Positions 19,561 to 28,692 of a DNA stretch of 62,465 bases are shown in pieces; positions within the stretch are counted from its first letter, which is position 1, and the number at the start of each line of letters is the position of its first letter. Position numbers and translations under genes: made by a program. Below the pieces are notes generated by a model. It was given only the letters and a program-made list of their open reading frames with translations, was not told the DNA's origin and made no database searches. Source of the stretch: an uncultured bacterium (GTDB lineage: Bacteria > Bacteroidota > Bacteroidia > Chitinophagales > Chitinophagaceae); assembly GCA_903826405.1 (NCBI GenBank), contig CAIKEH010000020.1, positions 1 through 62,465 of the forward strand, written 5' to 3'.

Positions 19561-21468
19561 TCAATAGTCCCATTTGACGAATGCCTCCATGGCCGCATAT
19601 TTGGGAAGTCCCAGTTTGCTGTAAATTTCGGCTGTTCCGGCGTTACGGTCTTCAGCCCTTTCCCAGAATTCTCGACTGTCCGAGCCTTGAAAGACCACAC
19701 CGTCTTTCTGGGATTGATGGATGAAAATGCCATTCCTTTTTTGGATCACCTGATCAGGACTCATGGGGATAGCCATTTCGATGTCCCATACATCCCATTC
19801 GGCCCAGGCACCGCGATATAGCCAGAGCCAGCAATCTTTAATCGACTCGTCTCCCTGTGCTTTCAACCTTTTCAATGCTTCGAATATGATGTCGAAACAT
19901 ACCTTATGCGTTCCATGCGGATCAGCAAAATCCCCCGCTGCGAAAATCTGATGGGGCTTTATTTTTCGGATCAGGTCCATGGTGATCTTTATGTCGTCTT
20001 CTCCGGGTGGATTTTTTTCGATCAATCCGGTTTCATAGAACGGGAGATTCATGAAATGTATGTTCTCGTCCTTGAGTCCCACATATTGACAGGTTGCTCT
20101 GGCTTCAGTTCGCCTGATCAATCCTTTTATCGCACGTATTTCCGGCGTATCCTTCTGGTATGATTTTTTGTTGGCGATGAATGCGCTGGCTTCATTCCAG
20201 ATATTCGTTGCCCGGCTTTTGTCGATCTCGAATATCTCGTCGAATTCCACGGCAAAATGAAGTTGGCGCATGACGAACTCGTCAGTAACGGCTATATTCC
20301 CGGAACATTGGTAGCCAACATGAACATCGTGCCCTTGCTCTTTCAGTCTGATGAAAGTTCCTCCCATGGAGATGATATCATCGTCAGGATGTGGCGAGAA
20401 AATGATCACACGTTTGCTTTGTGGTTCCTTACGTTCCGGATGACGGGGAATGACCTCTGAATATTTGCCACCTGGCCAACCGGTAATGGTATCCCGGAGG
20501 CCATTGAAGACACGTATGTTGATGTCGTATGCGTTACCGTATTTTACAAGAAGGTCACTGAGGCCGGAATTATTATAATCGTTATTGGTGAGCATAAGCA
20601 ATGGCTTGCCCATGTCGAACGCCATATGACATACGGCTTTTCGGATCATTTTCTCGTTCCATTCGATCTCGCCAGTCAGCCAAGGGCTTTTGAATCTGGT
20701 CAATTCATGTCCGGCAGTTTCATCCAGGACGAATTGGCAATGATGATGCTCCTGCAGGATGGAAGCAGGCACATGTTCCGTGACATGTTCTTCCACTGCT
20801 TTTCTGATGATGGGTGCCTTGTGTTCGCCCCATGCCATGAGCAGTATCCTTCTTGCTTTCAGGATAGTACTGATCCCCATGGAAATCGCCAGGCGGGGCA
20901 CATGGGTTATGTTGGGGAATTCGTAGGCATTTGCCAGTCTGGTTGAGTTATCGAGTGCCACCATCCTGGTGATGGAGTATCTGCTGGAGCCGGGCTCATT
21001 GAATCCGATATGCCCATTAAGGCCTATACCCAGTATCTGGAGATCTATCCCACCCGCCTTCTCCATCTTATTTTCATAGTCCAGAGCGTAAGGTCTGATG
21101 TCATTCTTGTTGATGGTGCCTTTAGGAATATGAGTATTTGCGGGATCGATGTCTATGTGGTCGAAAAGGTGCGTTTTCATGAATCGGTTGTAACTCTGCA
21201 GTGCATCCGGTTCGATAGGGTAGTACTCATCCAAATTGAAGGTGATGACATTCCTGAAACTGAGACCATCCTCCTTGTGCATCCTCACGAGTTCGGCATA
21301 TAAAGTTTTTGGAGTGGATCCCGTTGCCAGTCCGAGAACGCAATTCCTGCCCTCGTTCTGTCTTTGCCTGATCAGGTCAGCGATTTCATGGGCAACATAG
21401 GTTGATGCCTGTTTGTCATCGGCGAAGATCGCCACGGGGATCTTTTCAAAGGAATCAATGTGGCTCAT
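19561..21468 (-). CDS. nagB: Glucosamine-6-phosphate deaminase fused to a PIG-L/LmbE-like deacetylase domain
   Basis: 635 residues, two domains. Residues 1 to about 270 are NagB: LGLATGSTPK (phosphate loop), FNLDEYY, and GIGLNGHIGFNEPG with the catalytic Asp/His/Glu set. It converts glucosamine-6-phosphate to fructose-6-phosphate and ammonia. From about residue 350 comes a PIG-L/LmbE-type domain with SPHPDDD (H360), the zinc-binding motif of de-N-acetylases, and a later AGDFADPHGTH. The two-domain form is typical of Bacteroidota, and the second domain may remove acetyl groups from a related sugar. It acts in amino-sugar catabolism or cell-wall recycling. No nagA is beside it. Cytoplasmic. Confidence 0.92.
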   Translation of the reverse strand: MSHIDSFEKIPVAIFADDKQASTYVAHEIADLIRQRQNEGRNCVLGLATGSTPKTLYAELVRMHKEDGLSFRNVITFNLDEYYPIEPDALQSYNRFMKTHLFDHIDIDPANTHIPKGTINKNDIRPYALDYENKMEKAGGIDLQILGIGLNGHIGFNEPGSSRYSITRMVALDNSTRLANAYEFPNITHVPRLAISMGISTILKARRILLMAWGEHKAPIIRKAVEEHVTEHVPASILQEHHHCQFVLDETAGHELTRFKSPWLTGEIEWNEKMIRKAVCHMAFDMGKPLLMLTNNDYNNSGLSDLLVKYGNAYDINIRVFNGLRDTITGWPGGKYSEVIPRHPERKEPQSKRVIIFSPHPDDDIISMGGTFIRLKEQGHDVHVGYQCSGNIAVTDEFVMRQLHFAVEFDEIFEIDKSRATNIWNEASAFIANKKSYQKDTPEIRAIKGLIRRTEARATCQYVGLKDENIHFMNLPFYETGLIEKNPPGEDDIKITMDLIRKIKPHQIFAAGDFADPHGTHKVCFDIIFEALKRLKAQGDESIKDCWLWLYRGAWAEWDVWDIEMAIPMSPDQVIQKRNGIFIHQSQKDGVVFQGSDSREFWERAEDRNAGTAEIYSKLGLPKYAAMEAFVKWDY

Positions 21469-21629
21469 GGACGGTACAATTTTAATTTAGGATGTGAAAG
21501 GTAAGGAAAATCAGTTTATCGTTTCCGATCAAGGGGGATCACATATCTTGTCTTTCGTTCCATTTGACAAGCCCTGATCTCGAAGCCCTGTGCATGTTCA
21601 AGTATGATGGTCAGAACGATATTTCAGCA

Positions 21630-22478
21630 TCAATCATTTAATCTGATCTCAAAGATATCTGGCCATAGTTTTCCTGTGATCAGAAAATGTCCAGAGGAAG
21701 CATCCCAGGCAATTCCATTCAGAACGGCGCCATTTTGTTCTCCGATGGAACCGGGTGTGGTCAGGTAACTGATGTCGGATCTGGAGAATTTTCTGAGCAG
21801 GTCCCGGCAATCTATACGCCCCACTACGTGACCGCTTTTGGGATCGATCTTTTCGATGTAGTCGTACTGCCATCTGTTCGCGTATATGTAACCGTTAGCA
21901 TATTCCAGTTCATTGAGGTTGTTCACCGGGCCCAAGTTGTCCTGCACGGATAAGACCCGCTGTAGTTTCAAGTCGCCCGGGTGAACGAAATACAGTTTGT
22001 CGGAACCATCACTGATGATCAGACTGCTGCCGTCATTCGTGATACCCCATCCCTCTGCGGTCCAATCTGCCCTTCGGATAGGGTATAATCCCTCAGCCTT
22101 GTAAAGCATGATGAAATGATCCTGCCAGGTAAGTTGATAAACCGTATCCCTCAGTATCGTCACGCCTTCAGCAAATACAGGGCTATCGATCTTTTTAAGC
22201 AGTTTTGATTTACCCGTTTTGATCTCCACCCTGCGCAGGCTTGAACGGCCGACCAGCCCCGTGCTTTCCAGGATCTCCCCTTTGTAAAGTTCCAACCCTT
22301 GAGTAAAAGCAGCTGTATCATGGGGCCATGTATTCAGAACATTGAAAGTCAACGATCTGGGTTCAGGAATGCCGGACTCGGAAACAGGCGGCCCGTCAAC
22401 TTTTTCAGTGGTTTGTGGCTGGTTGCAGGAAAGGAAAAGAAAAATGGTCAGGGAAAGGAATATGCAGTGTCTCGACAT
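21630..22478 (-). CDS. Glutaminyl-peptide cyclotransferase, lipoprotein
   Basis: 282 residues. The signal peptide ends in lipobox FLSC, so the enzyme is membrane-anchored. The rest is the plant/bacterial-type glutamine cyclotransferase beta-propeller (PF05096), with FTQGLE, STGLVGRSSLR, FAEGVT, TWQD, EGWGI, NELEYANGYIYAN and NGIAWD in family order. It turns N-terminal Gln of exported proteins into pyroglutamate, protecting them from aminopeptidases. In this window nine of ten predicted signal-peptidase-I substrates would expose Gln, so it has plausible substrates next door. ATG at 22478 puts the basic residues before the hydrophobic core, as expected. Confidence 0.92.
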   Translation of the reverse strand: MSRHCIFLSLTIFLFLSCNQPQTTEKVDGPPVSESGIPEPRSLTFNVLNTWPHDTAAFTQGLELYKGEILESTGLVGRSSLRRVEIKTGKSKLLKKIDSPVFAEGVTILRDTVYQLTWQDHFIMLYKAEGLYPIRRADWTAEGWGITNDGSSLIISDGSDKLYFVHPGDLKLQRVLSVQDNLGPVNNLNELEYANGYIYANRWQYDYIEKIDPKSGHVVGRIDCRDLLRKFSRSDISYLTTPGSIGEQNGAVLNGIAWDASSGHFLITGKLWPDIFEIRLND

Positions 22479-22865
22479 TTTATATATTAAACTTTGTTAT
22501 TCAATTGAATATGCCCTTTTTCACGAGCTTTTTACGAAAGAGTAAATTCGGAAATTATTTGACTTATACCCTTGCAATATCGGTAATCTTGTATTTACTT
22601 TGCACCGTATCACCTCTGATTACCCGACGAGCCTTTTTCAACCCCTCTCTTTATCTACAGGCTTGTCAGTATATCCGGTAAGGTGTACTTAAATCCTTCT
22701 CATCCGCCTTTATCCTCCGAGACCATTTTCTGGCACTTGTGCCCATCCGATCCCTTTGTAAAGCACTTGAATATCCCCCCTGTGATGCCTTGAGCATTCC
22801 AATCCTTTTGATCACCTCTGTATTCCACACGTCCCCCATGAGAGCCAACAGCTTAATCTGTTGCC
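22479..22865. other. Divergent promoter region, no gene seen
   Basis: 387 bp between the cyclotransferase gene (-) and the M43 protease gene (+). TATTTACTTTGCACC near 22590-22605 resembles a Bacteroidota -7 region reading right, one base short of TAnnTTTG; it would give the protease mRNA a leader of about 250 bases. No convincing ORF. Confidence 0.4.
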
Positions 22866-24137
22866 ATGAGAAATTTTTATGTGCCTTTCATTACCCTGTT
22901 GATCTCCTTGTCCGGTGTAGCCCAGGAACGCTGTGGTGCCACCGGTTACTTCAATAAAATGGTCCAGGAACATCCTTCCTTGCAGCAGAATCTGCAGCAA
23001 GTTGGTCAGTTCGCCCAGACCTACCTTCGTAATCATCCCGTTTTCGAATCCAGTGCCAATCAGCCCGATGCCGCCACCCGCATCGTCATCCCTGTTGTCG
23101 TGCATGTCGTGTACAATAGAAACGAGGAGAATATCTCCGATGACCAGATCCGCTCCCAGATCGAAAGCCTGAATGCTGACTTCTCCCGCACCAATGCAGA
23201 TTTTTCCAGAGTTCCACAAGCTTTTGCAGCTGTTGCTGCCGATTGTGGCATCCGTTTCGTTCTGGCAAAGTCAGATCCAGAAGGAAGGCCTACCAACGGT
23301 ATCACCAGAAAGAAAAGCAGCCGGCAGTTCTGGACTGATGACGACAAGGTCAAGTTGGAGTCTGAAGGCGGAACTGCTGCTTGGGATAGTCGCAACTACC
23401 TGAATTTCTGGGTCTGCAATACTCCCGGAGGTTTACTCGGATATGGCAGTTTCCCGGGTGGGCCCGCCGAAAGGGATGGTGTGGTGATCCGCTGGAATGT
23501 TTTTGGAACCCGCGGTAACCTGGTCGCCCCATTCAATCTGGGACGTACTGCAACTCATGAGGTAGGCCATTGGATGAATTTGAGGCATATCTGGGGTGAT
23601 GTCAGTTGCGGCGATGATGAAGTACGGGACACTCCCCGTCAGAAGACCCACAACCGGGGTATACCGACTTTTCCCAGGATCAATGCAGATTGCAACAATG
23701 GTCCCAATGGTGACATGTTCATGAATTTCATGGACTTCTCCGATGATGCCAGCCTGAACATGTTCACTGCTGGTCAGCGTGACCGCATGCTCTCCCTTTT
23801 TGCCACTGATGGTGCACGTAACAGCCTGGTCAGGAGTACTGGAATTGCAGAACCCTGGAATACGACCGCGGCTGTGCCCCCGGCAAATACCAAGGTAGCT
23901 TCTGAACTTAGTCTGTACCCGAATCCATCAACCAGCAGCATGGTGACACTCACTTCAAACTCGGAAAGCCGGATCGCTGGTCAATCCTGGTCGGTTTTTA
24001 CTGCTGACGGACGCATGATGATGTCCGGTATCATCGGTCAGGAAAGGCAGCAACTTGATGTGAGCAAACTACAAGCTGGGATTTACTTCGTCAAGGTGGG
24101 TAATGGAAAGATGATGGGTAAATTGGTCAGAAACTGA
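22866..24137 (+). CDS. Secreted M43-family (pappalysin-like) zinc metalloprotease, T9SS type A cargo
   Basis: 423 residues. Signal peptide cut near SGVA before Gln. The zinc motif HEVGHWMNLRH gives H231, E232, H235 and H241, as in M43B pappalysin/cytophagalysin proteases (Asn replaces the metzincin Gly, common in this family). MNFMDFSDD is the Met-turn. Catalytic-domain strands include IPVVVHVVYN. The last 80 residues are a T9SS type A sorting domain (LSLYPNPS, GIYFVKV). It is probably an extracellular protease. A strong terminator follows, shared with the convergent lpd gene. Confidence 0.92.
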   Translation: MRNFYVPFITLLISLSGVAQERCGATGYFNKMVQEHPSLQQNLQQVGQFAQTYLRNHPVFESSANQPDAATRIVIPVVVHVVYNRNEENISDDQIRSQIESLNADFSRTNADFSRVPQAFAAVAADCGIRFVLAKSDPEGRPTNGITRKKSSRQFWTDDDKVKLESEGGTAAWDSRNYLNFWVCNTPGGLLGYGSFPGGPAERDGVVIRWNVFGTRGNLVAPFNLGRTATHEVGHWMNLRHIWGDVSCGDDEVRDTPRQKTHNRGIPTFPRINADCNNGPNGDMFMNFMDFSDDASLNMFTAGQRDRMLSLFATDGARNSLVRSTGIAEPWNTTAAVPPANTKVASELSLYPNPSTSSMVTLTSNSESRIAGQSWSVFTADGRMMMSGIIGQERQQLDVSKLQAGIYFVKVGNGKMMGKLVRN

Positions 24138-24316
24138 TCGAGATCTGAAGCTTGGTTTGCCTGATCTACTTTCGAGTTGTGACTAACCCACCACCTTTTT
24201 GGGGCAAGCAAGTTCCGTGAACAGGATCGAGTCCCAGAACATTTTAGCCTTCAATATGCTTGTGTGAATGCGATGGATCTGCCCTTCTACAGTGGAGAAC
24301 AACAATCACCATAAAG

Positions 24317-24353
24317 AAAAATCCCGTGAACAATTGAGGTCACGGGATTTTTT
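24317..24353. terminator. Bidirectional terminator
   Basis: AAATCCCGTG and CACGGGATTT form a stem around AACAATTGAGGT, flanked by an A run on the left and TTTTTTC on the right. It lies between the convergent M43 protease (+) and lpd (-) genes. Confidence 0.9.
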
Positions 24354-24373
24354 CTTGAATGGAATTCTATCGA

Positions 24374-25780
24374 TCAGATGTCTATGGCTTCGCCATATGC
24401 TGCGGCAGTAGCTTCTTTAAAAGCCTCACTCATGGTAGGATGCGGATGAATGGAATTGAGGATCTCGTGGTAGGTGGTTTCCAATTTGCGTGCAACGACC
24501 ACCTCGGCGATCATCTCCGTGACACCCGACCCGATCATGTGTGCTCCAAGAAGCTCACCGTATTTTGCATCGTAAATGACCTTAACGAAACCTTCGGTTG
24601 ATCCGGAAGCACTTGCTTTACCGCTGGCCATGAATGGGAATTTCCCAACCTTGACCTCATAGCCCGCATCCTTGGCAGCCTTTTCCGTAAACCCTACAGA
24701 TGCGATCTCCGGGGTGCAGTAGGTGCATCCTGGAACGTTATTATAGTCCAACGACTCGGGTTGGTGAGCTATCTTTTTTTCCAGATAAGCAATGGCCTCT
24801 GAAGTGTTGATGCCTTCCTTACTAGCCACATGGGCCAGCGCCTGACCCGGTGAGCAGTCTCCTATGGCGTAGATACCTGGTACATTGGTTTGGCCGAATT
24901 TATCAACCACAATCTTGCCTCTCTCTGTTTTTATACCATTTTCCTCTAATCCTATATTCTCGATATTGGAGGCAATGCCGACGGCACTAAGCAGGATGTC
25001 GGCTTCCAGAACAGATTCGCCGGAAGCACTTTTGATCTTTGCCTTGACACCGGCACCTTGGGTATCCACCGCAGTCACTTCACTGTTCGTCAGAATAGTG
25101 ATCCCTTTTTTCTTGAATTGCTTCTCGAGTTCTTTGCTTATATCTTCATCTTCCACGGGAACCACACGGGGCATGAATTCCACAATGGTCACCTGGGTGC
25201 CCATGCTGTTGTAGAAATCTGCGAATTCCACTCCGATGGCACCGCTGCCCACTACGATCATGGACTTGGGTTGCTGAGGGAGTGCCATGGCCTCGCGATA
25301 TCCTATGATCTTCTTTCCATCGACCGGCATGGCAGGGAGCTGACGGCTTCTAGCTCCAGTCGCGATGATGATGTATTTTGTTTCGATCATCTTTTTTGTA
25401 CCGTCTGCGGAAGTGACTTCCAATTTACCTTTACCAGCGATCCTGCCATATCCCATTACCACGTCTATCTTGTTTTTCTTCATCAGAAACTGCACTCCCT
25501 TGCTCATTTTGTCCGCCACGCCACGGCTGCGTTTGACCACCGCCGGGAAATCGTGCTTGACCCCGCTGCTGACAATGCCATAATCTGAACTGTGCTTCAT
25601 GTATTCATATACCTGTGCACTTTTGAGCAGGGCTTTCGTTGGTATACAACCCCAGTTCAGGCAAACACCGCCGAGGCTCTCCTTTTCCACTATGGCTACT
25701 TTGAAGCCCAACTGGGAAGCGCGGATTGCCGCAGGATATCCACCGGGTCCGCTGCCTAAAACGATTACATCATATGCCAT
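24374..25780 (-). CDS. lpdA: Dihydrolipoyl dehydrogenase (E3)
   Basis: 468 residues, full length. The FAD-binding GSGPGGYPAA is at 9-18. The redox disulfide is C40/C45 in GGVCLNWGCIPTK. The NAD-binding GSGAIGVEFADF lies mid-protein, and the catalytic pair H447 and E452 is in HPHPTMSEAF. It reoxidises the lipoyl groups of pyruvate, 2-oxoglutarate or branched-chain dehydrogenases or the glycine cleavage system. No E1/E2 gene is adjacent, so it is probably the shared cytoplasmic E3. Thioredoxin lies upstream on the same strand, 171 bp away. Confidence 0.97.
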   Translation of the reverse strand: MAYDVIVLGSGPGGYPAAIRASQLGFKVAIVEKESLGGVCLNWGCIPTKALLKSAQVYEYMKHSSDYGIVSSGVKHDFPAVVKRSRGVADKMSKGVQFLMKKNKIDVVMGYGRIAGKGKLEVTSADGTKKMIETKYIIIATGARSRQLPAMPVDGKKIIGYREAMALPQQPKSMIVVGSGAIGVEFADFYNSMGTQVTIVEFMPRVVPVEDEDISKELEKQFKKKGITILTNSEVTAVDTQGAGVKAKIKSASGESVLEADILLSAVGIASNIENIGLEENGIKTERGKIVVDKFGQTNVPGIYAIGDCSPGQALAHVASKEGINTSEAIAYLEKKIAHQPESLDYNNVPGCTYCTPEIASVGFTEKAAKDAGYEVKVGKFPFMASGKASASGSTEGFVKVIYDAKYGELLGAHMIGSGVTEMIAEVVVARKLETTYHEILNSIHPHPTMSEAFKEATAAAYGEAIDI

Positions 25781-25951
25781 GACTATAGGGATTGAATGAT
25801 TGAAGGAGGGGCGAAATTACTCTCAATCGGGGAAATGACAAAACCCGTTCGAACAGCTGTACTCGAAAATTCAATATATCATACTTGAAAATCTGTTGAA
25901 GAATCCTGATTTGAAGTTTTCCCAAACCATCGTTAGCGAGTATACTTCAGG

Positions 25952-26260
25952 TCAAGTCTGACTGCTCAGGACGGGTTCGATGGCTTGTACCAATTGGCCG
26001 ACGTTCATGGCTCCGCTGCTCCTCCAGAGTTGCTTGCCTTTCCTGAACAGAATGAGGGTAGGGACTCCCTGTACTTGAAAATGAGAGGCAGCCTGGGGAT
26101 TCCGGTCCACGTCCACTTTGATCACACGCAGTTGGTCGCCCATCCTGTTGGCGAATTTTTTAAGTTCCGGGGCAAGTACCTTGCAAGGGCCACACCATTC
26201 TGCAGAGAAATCGACCAGCAAAGGTTTGTCATCATTGATCAGTTCCTGAAATTTCGACAT
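25952..26260 (-). CDS. trxA: Thioredoxin
   Basis: A cytoplasmic thioredoxin of about 102 residues with the active site WCGPC, the conserved VDFSAEWCGPC strand-helix, VDVDRNP, and the cis-Pro in VQGVPTLILF. The frame is open seven codons further to an ATG at 26281, but MSKFQELI from 26260 matches the usual thioredoxin start. It reduces protein disulfides using thioredoxin reductase. No signal peptide. The DUF2892 gene lies upstream on the same strand, 46 bp from the thioredoxin reading frame. Confidence 0.92.
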   Translation of the reverse strand: MSKFQELINDDKPLLVDFSAEWCGPCKVLAPELKKFANRMGDQLRVIKVDVDRNPQAASHFQVQGVPTLILFRKGKQLWRSSGAMNVGQLVQAIEPVLSSQT

Positions 26261-26306
26261 GCTTGTATTTTTTCCATTCATTTTCTACTCTAACATTCGA
26301 ATTCCT

Positions 26307-26519
26307 TTATGGCTGTTCTTTACCGTGTCTGGTATGAACGCCAAAAATGGCATATAACGGGCACCAACCAATCAAAGCTGTAGCCAGGAAAACAATTGCG
26401 GCAACAATTAAAACTACACCCAAGATCCCTATAATGGTATGGGTGACAAAAAGTACAATAAAGGTCATTGCCAGGAGGATCCTGATGATGCGGTCCGGAC
26501 TACTTAAATTCTTTTTCAT
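26307..26519 (-). CDS. DUF2892 (YgaP transmembrane-domain-like) small membrane protein
   Basis: 70 residues. Two membrane segments (about 12-28 and 31-50) and a C-terminal IGWCPLYAIFG motif that defines DUF2892 (PF11127). In some proteins this domain is fused to a rhodanese and handles sulfur; free-standing versions have no proven role. It lies just upstream of thioredoxin in the same direction, which fits a thiol-related job but does not prove it. Confidence 0.88.
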   Translation of the reverse strand: MKKNLSSPDRIIRILLAMTFIVLFVTHTIIGILGVVLIVAAIVFLATALIGWCPLYAIFGVHTRHGKEQP

Positions 26520-26921
26520 GTTAAAGATTTTTTCCTTTTGAATGACTCAAGGTCTGAAGGAACGGGACATATCATTGCAAAAGAGTTGATGTGATCCTGA
26601 TAAATGAACCACTACAAGGTATTTCTGCAAATTCTCCTTAAAGGTGACGGAGGTCATGTGGATTACCTGCCTTGGGCATCCCGCCTGATGCGAACTGGTT
26701 TATGCTTTTCCCCCTTTGGATTGCACAATATGCTGTAAATCAAAGACCAATAAGGAGAAGACTATTTCTTAGGGCCTTCTGAGGATGAAAAATAATAAGG
26801 AGAGCTTGGCAATTAATCATGCTGCTTTAGAAAATAGGACCTTCGGCATGATAAAAAGCCAAATTGTTTTTGAGAATACCGGAAAAATACTGACCTTTGC
26901 ACTCCTTAAATTTTTCAGATC
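26520..26921. other. Divergent intergenic region, no gene seen
   Basis: About 400 bp between the DUF2892 gene (-) and rpmB (+). It holds the promoters of both. The stretch TACTGACCTTTGCAC near 26889-26903 ends like a Bacteroidota -7 box but is not an exact match. No ORF or RNA was recognised. Confidence 0.4.
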
Positions 26922-27158
26922 ATGGCAAGAGTATGTCAGGTAACAGGAAAGCGGCCGATCACCGGGAACAAGGTCTCCCATTCCAACGTTAAGACCAAGC
27001 GCAGATTCCTTCCGAACCTGCAGACCAAGCGTTTTTTCCTGGCCGAAGAGAACAAATGGATCACGATGAAAGTCTCCTCTGAGGCCATACGCACCATAAA
27101 CAAAAATGGACTGTATACCGTGGTCAAGGAAATGAGGGCTGCAGGTCAGCACATCTAA
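26922..27158 (+). CDS. rpmB: 50S ribosomal protein L28 (bL28)
   Basis: 78 residues, full length. [12 protein letters not shown] and [15 protein letters not shown] are the L28 signature. One Cys remains in the N-terminal motif. It is the first gene of a tight operon: rpmG starts 19 bp after the stop, and the small DUF4295 gene follows. It is a component of the large ribosomal subunit. Confidence 0.98.
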   Translation: MARVCQVTGKRPITGNKVSHSNVKTKRRFLPNLQTKRFFLAEENKWITMKVSSEAIRTINKNGLYTVVKEMRAAGQHI

Positions 27159-27177
27159 ACCATTAAATCGTCGCATC

Positions 27178-27360
27178 ATGGCAAAAAAAGGAAACCGGGT
27201 ACAGGTGATACTGGAATGCACAGAGCACAAGGCAACAGGCCTTGCCGGAACAAGCAGGTACATCTCCACCAAGAACAAGAAGAATACTCCGGAGAGGCTC
27301 GAGTTGAAGAAATACAACCCGTTGCTCAAGAAATATACCGTTCACAAGGAAATTAAATAA
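27178..27360 (+). CDS. rpmG: 50S ribosomal protein L33 (bL33)
   Basis: 60 residues, basic, with the L33 core [10 protein letters not shown] and [22 protein letters not shown]. It keeps one Cys of the CxxC knuckles, so it is a largely zinc-independent (C-minus) type. It is followed 2 bp later by the DUF4295 gene. Confidence 0.98.
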   Translation: MAKKGNRVQVILECTEHKATGLAGTSRYISTKNKKNTPERLELKKYNPLLKKYTVHKEIK

Positions 27361-27362
27361 TC

Positions 27363-27533
27363 ATGGCAAAAGCAGCAAAGACCGCCATCAAGACAAAAGA
27401 TCAGAAAGCCGCAGCTGAAGCGAAGAACTGGACCAAAGTGATCAAAGCAGTTCGTAGTCCCAAATCCGGTGCCTACACCTTCAAAGAGGCGATCGTACAC
27501 AAAGACAAGATCAAAGATTTCTTGGCTCAATAA
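27363..27533 (+). CDS. DUF4295 protein, Bacteroidota-specific ribosomal protein (bL38)
   Basis: A small gene of 56 codons, MAKAAKTAIKTKDQK to KIKDFLAQ, very rich in Lys and Ala, starting 2 bp after rpmG. Position and sequence match DUF4295, which in Bacteroidota almost always follows rpmG. From memory, the Flavobacterium ribosome structure showed this protein as a new large-subunit component named bL38. No frameshift; the reading frame is clean. A terminator follows 24 bp later. Confidence 0.93.
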   Translation: MAKAAKTAIKTKDQKAAAEAKNWTKVIKAVRSPKSGAYTFKEAIVHKDKIKDFLAQ

Positions 27534-27556
27534 GTCTTGTGGTGAAATACTTTAGC

Positions 27557-27597
27557 AAAGCTGTCCCCCCTGTAAAAGTGGGACGGCTTTTGTTTTT
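27557..27597 (+). terminator. Terminator of the rpmB-rpmG-DUF4295 operon
   Basis: AAAGCTGTCCC (27557-27567) pairs with GGGACGGCTTT (27580-27590), with one G-T pair, followed by TGTTTTT on the plus strand. Confidence 0.88.
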
Positions 27598-27656
27598 CCG
27601 GTGTAACATGCGGTCGTCGCCTGTTATTTCAGAACTTTACCTTTAACCTGAGATCC

Positions 27657-28628
27657 ATGTCATTTCTGAACAGACTATTCGGTAAGAAGGAAAAAGAAAG
27701 CCTGGACAAGGGTTTAGAGAAAACCAAGGAAGGATTCCTGGCGCGAGTAACAAAGGCGATCGCTGGAAAAAGTACAGTGGATGAGGAAGTGCTGGACAAC
27801 TTGGAAGAAGCCTTGGTTGGTGCCGATGTGGGAATTGATACTACGGTCCAGATCATCAGTAGGATCGAAAATCGGGTGGCTAAGGATAAGTATCTCCACA
27901 CCGCAGAACTGCAGGCTATTTTAAAGGAGGAAGTGGAAAAGATCCTGGTGGATGCGCCAGAGAACGATTACCAGGACTTTCGGATTCCATCAGGCAAAAA
28001 GCCTTATGTGATCCTTGTGGTAGGGGTGAACGGGGTCGGCAAGACCACCACCATCGGCAAATTGGCCCACCATTTCAAGGCTGCGGGTCATTCCGTTCTT
28101 CTTGGTGCAGGAGATACTTTCCGGGCGGCAGCGGTCGACCAACTCACTATCTGGAGTGAACGGACCGGTGTTCCCCTGATCAAGAAGGAAATGGGCAGTG
28201 ATCCTGCTTCCGTTGCTTTTGATACTGTCAACAGTGCTGTGGCACGCCAATCCGACGTTGTGCTGATCGATACCGCCGGCCGCTTGCACAACAAAGTGCA
28301 TCTCATGGAGGAACTCAGCAAGATCCGCCGGGTGATACAAAAGGTCATTCCCGAAGCACCACACGAGACACTGCTGGTATTGGACGGTTCCACTGGCCAG
28401 AATGCCTTGGAGCAAGCAAGGCATTTTGCGGCGGCTACGGAAGTAAGCGCTTTGGCCATCACCAAACTGGATGGTACGGCAAAAGGCGGAATCGTCCTGG
28501 CCATCGCCAACCAGATGAAAATACCCGTGAAATTCGTCGGAGTAGGGGAGCAAGTCAGCGACCTGCTACTCTTCGACAAAAAGGAATTCGTCGACAGCCT
28601 ATTCTCAGTGAAGTTGGACAAATCGTGA
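27657..28628 (+). CDS. ftsY: Signal recognition particle receptor FtsY
   Basis: 323 residues, SRP-type GTPase. A short N-domain (about 1-100) lacks the long acidic A-domain of E. coli, as usual outside enterobacteria. The G-domain has GVNGVGKTTT (G1), DTFRAAAVDQL (G2/I-box), LIDTAGRLHNK (G3), TKLDGTAKGG (G4) and the closing VGVGEQVSDLLLF. It docks ribosome-SRP complexes at the inner membrane. It follows the ribosomal protein operon but has a terminator between, so it has its own promoter or depends on readthrough. Confidence 0.97.
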   Translation: MSFLNRLFGKKEKESLDKGLEKTKEGFLARVTKAIAGKSTVDEEVLDNLEEALVGADVGIDTTVQIISRIENRVAKDKYLHTAELQAILKEEVEKILVDAPENDYQDFRIPSGKKPYVILVVGVNGVGKTTTIGKLAHHFKAAGHSVLLGAGDTFRAAAVDQLTIWSERTGVPLIKKEMGSDPASVAFDTVNSAVARQSDVVLIDTAGRLHNKVHLMEELSKIRRVIQKVIPEAPHETLLVLDGSTGQNALEQARHFAAATEVSALAITKLDGTAKGGIVLAIANQMKIPVKFVGVGEQVSDLLLFDKKEFVDSLFSVKLDKS

Positions 28629-28692
28629 AAAGATCAATCAAAGGGCTTTTCTGCACCACTTGTCAGGAAGTCGAAAACATATTGACAGATCA

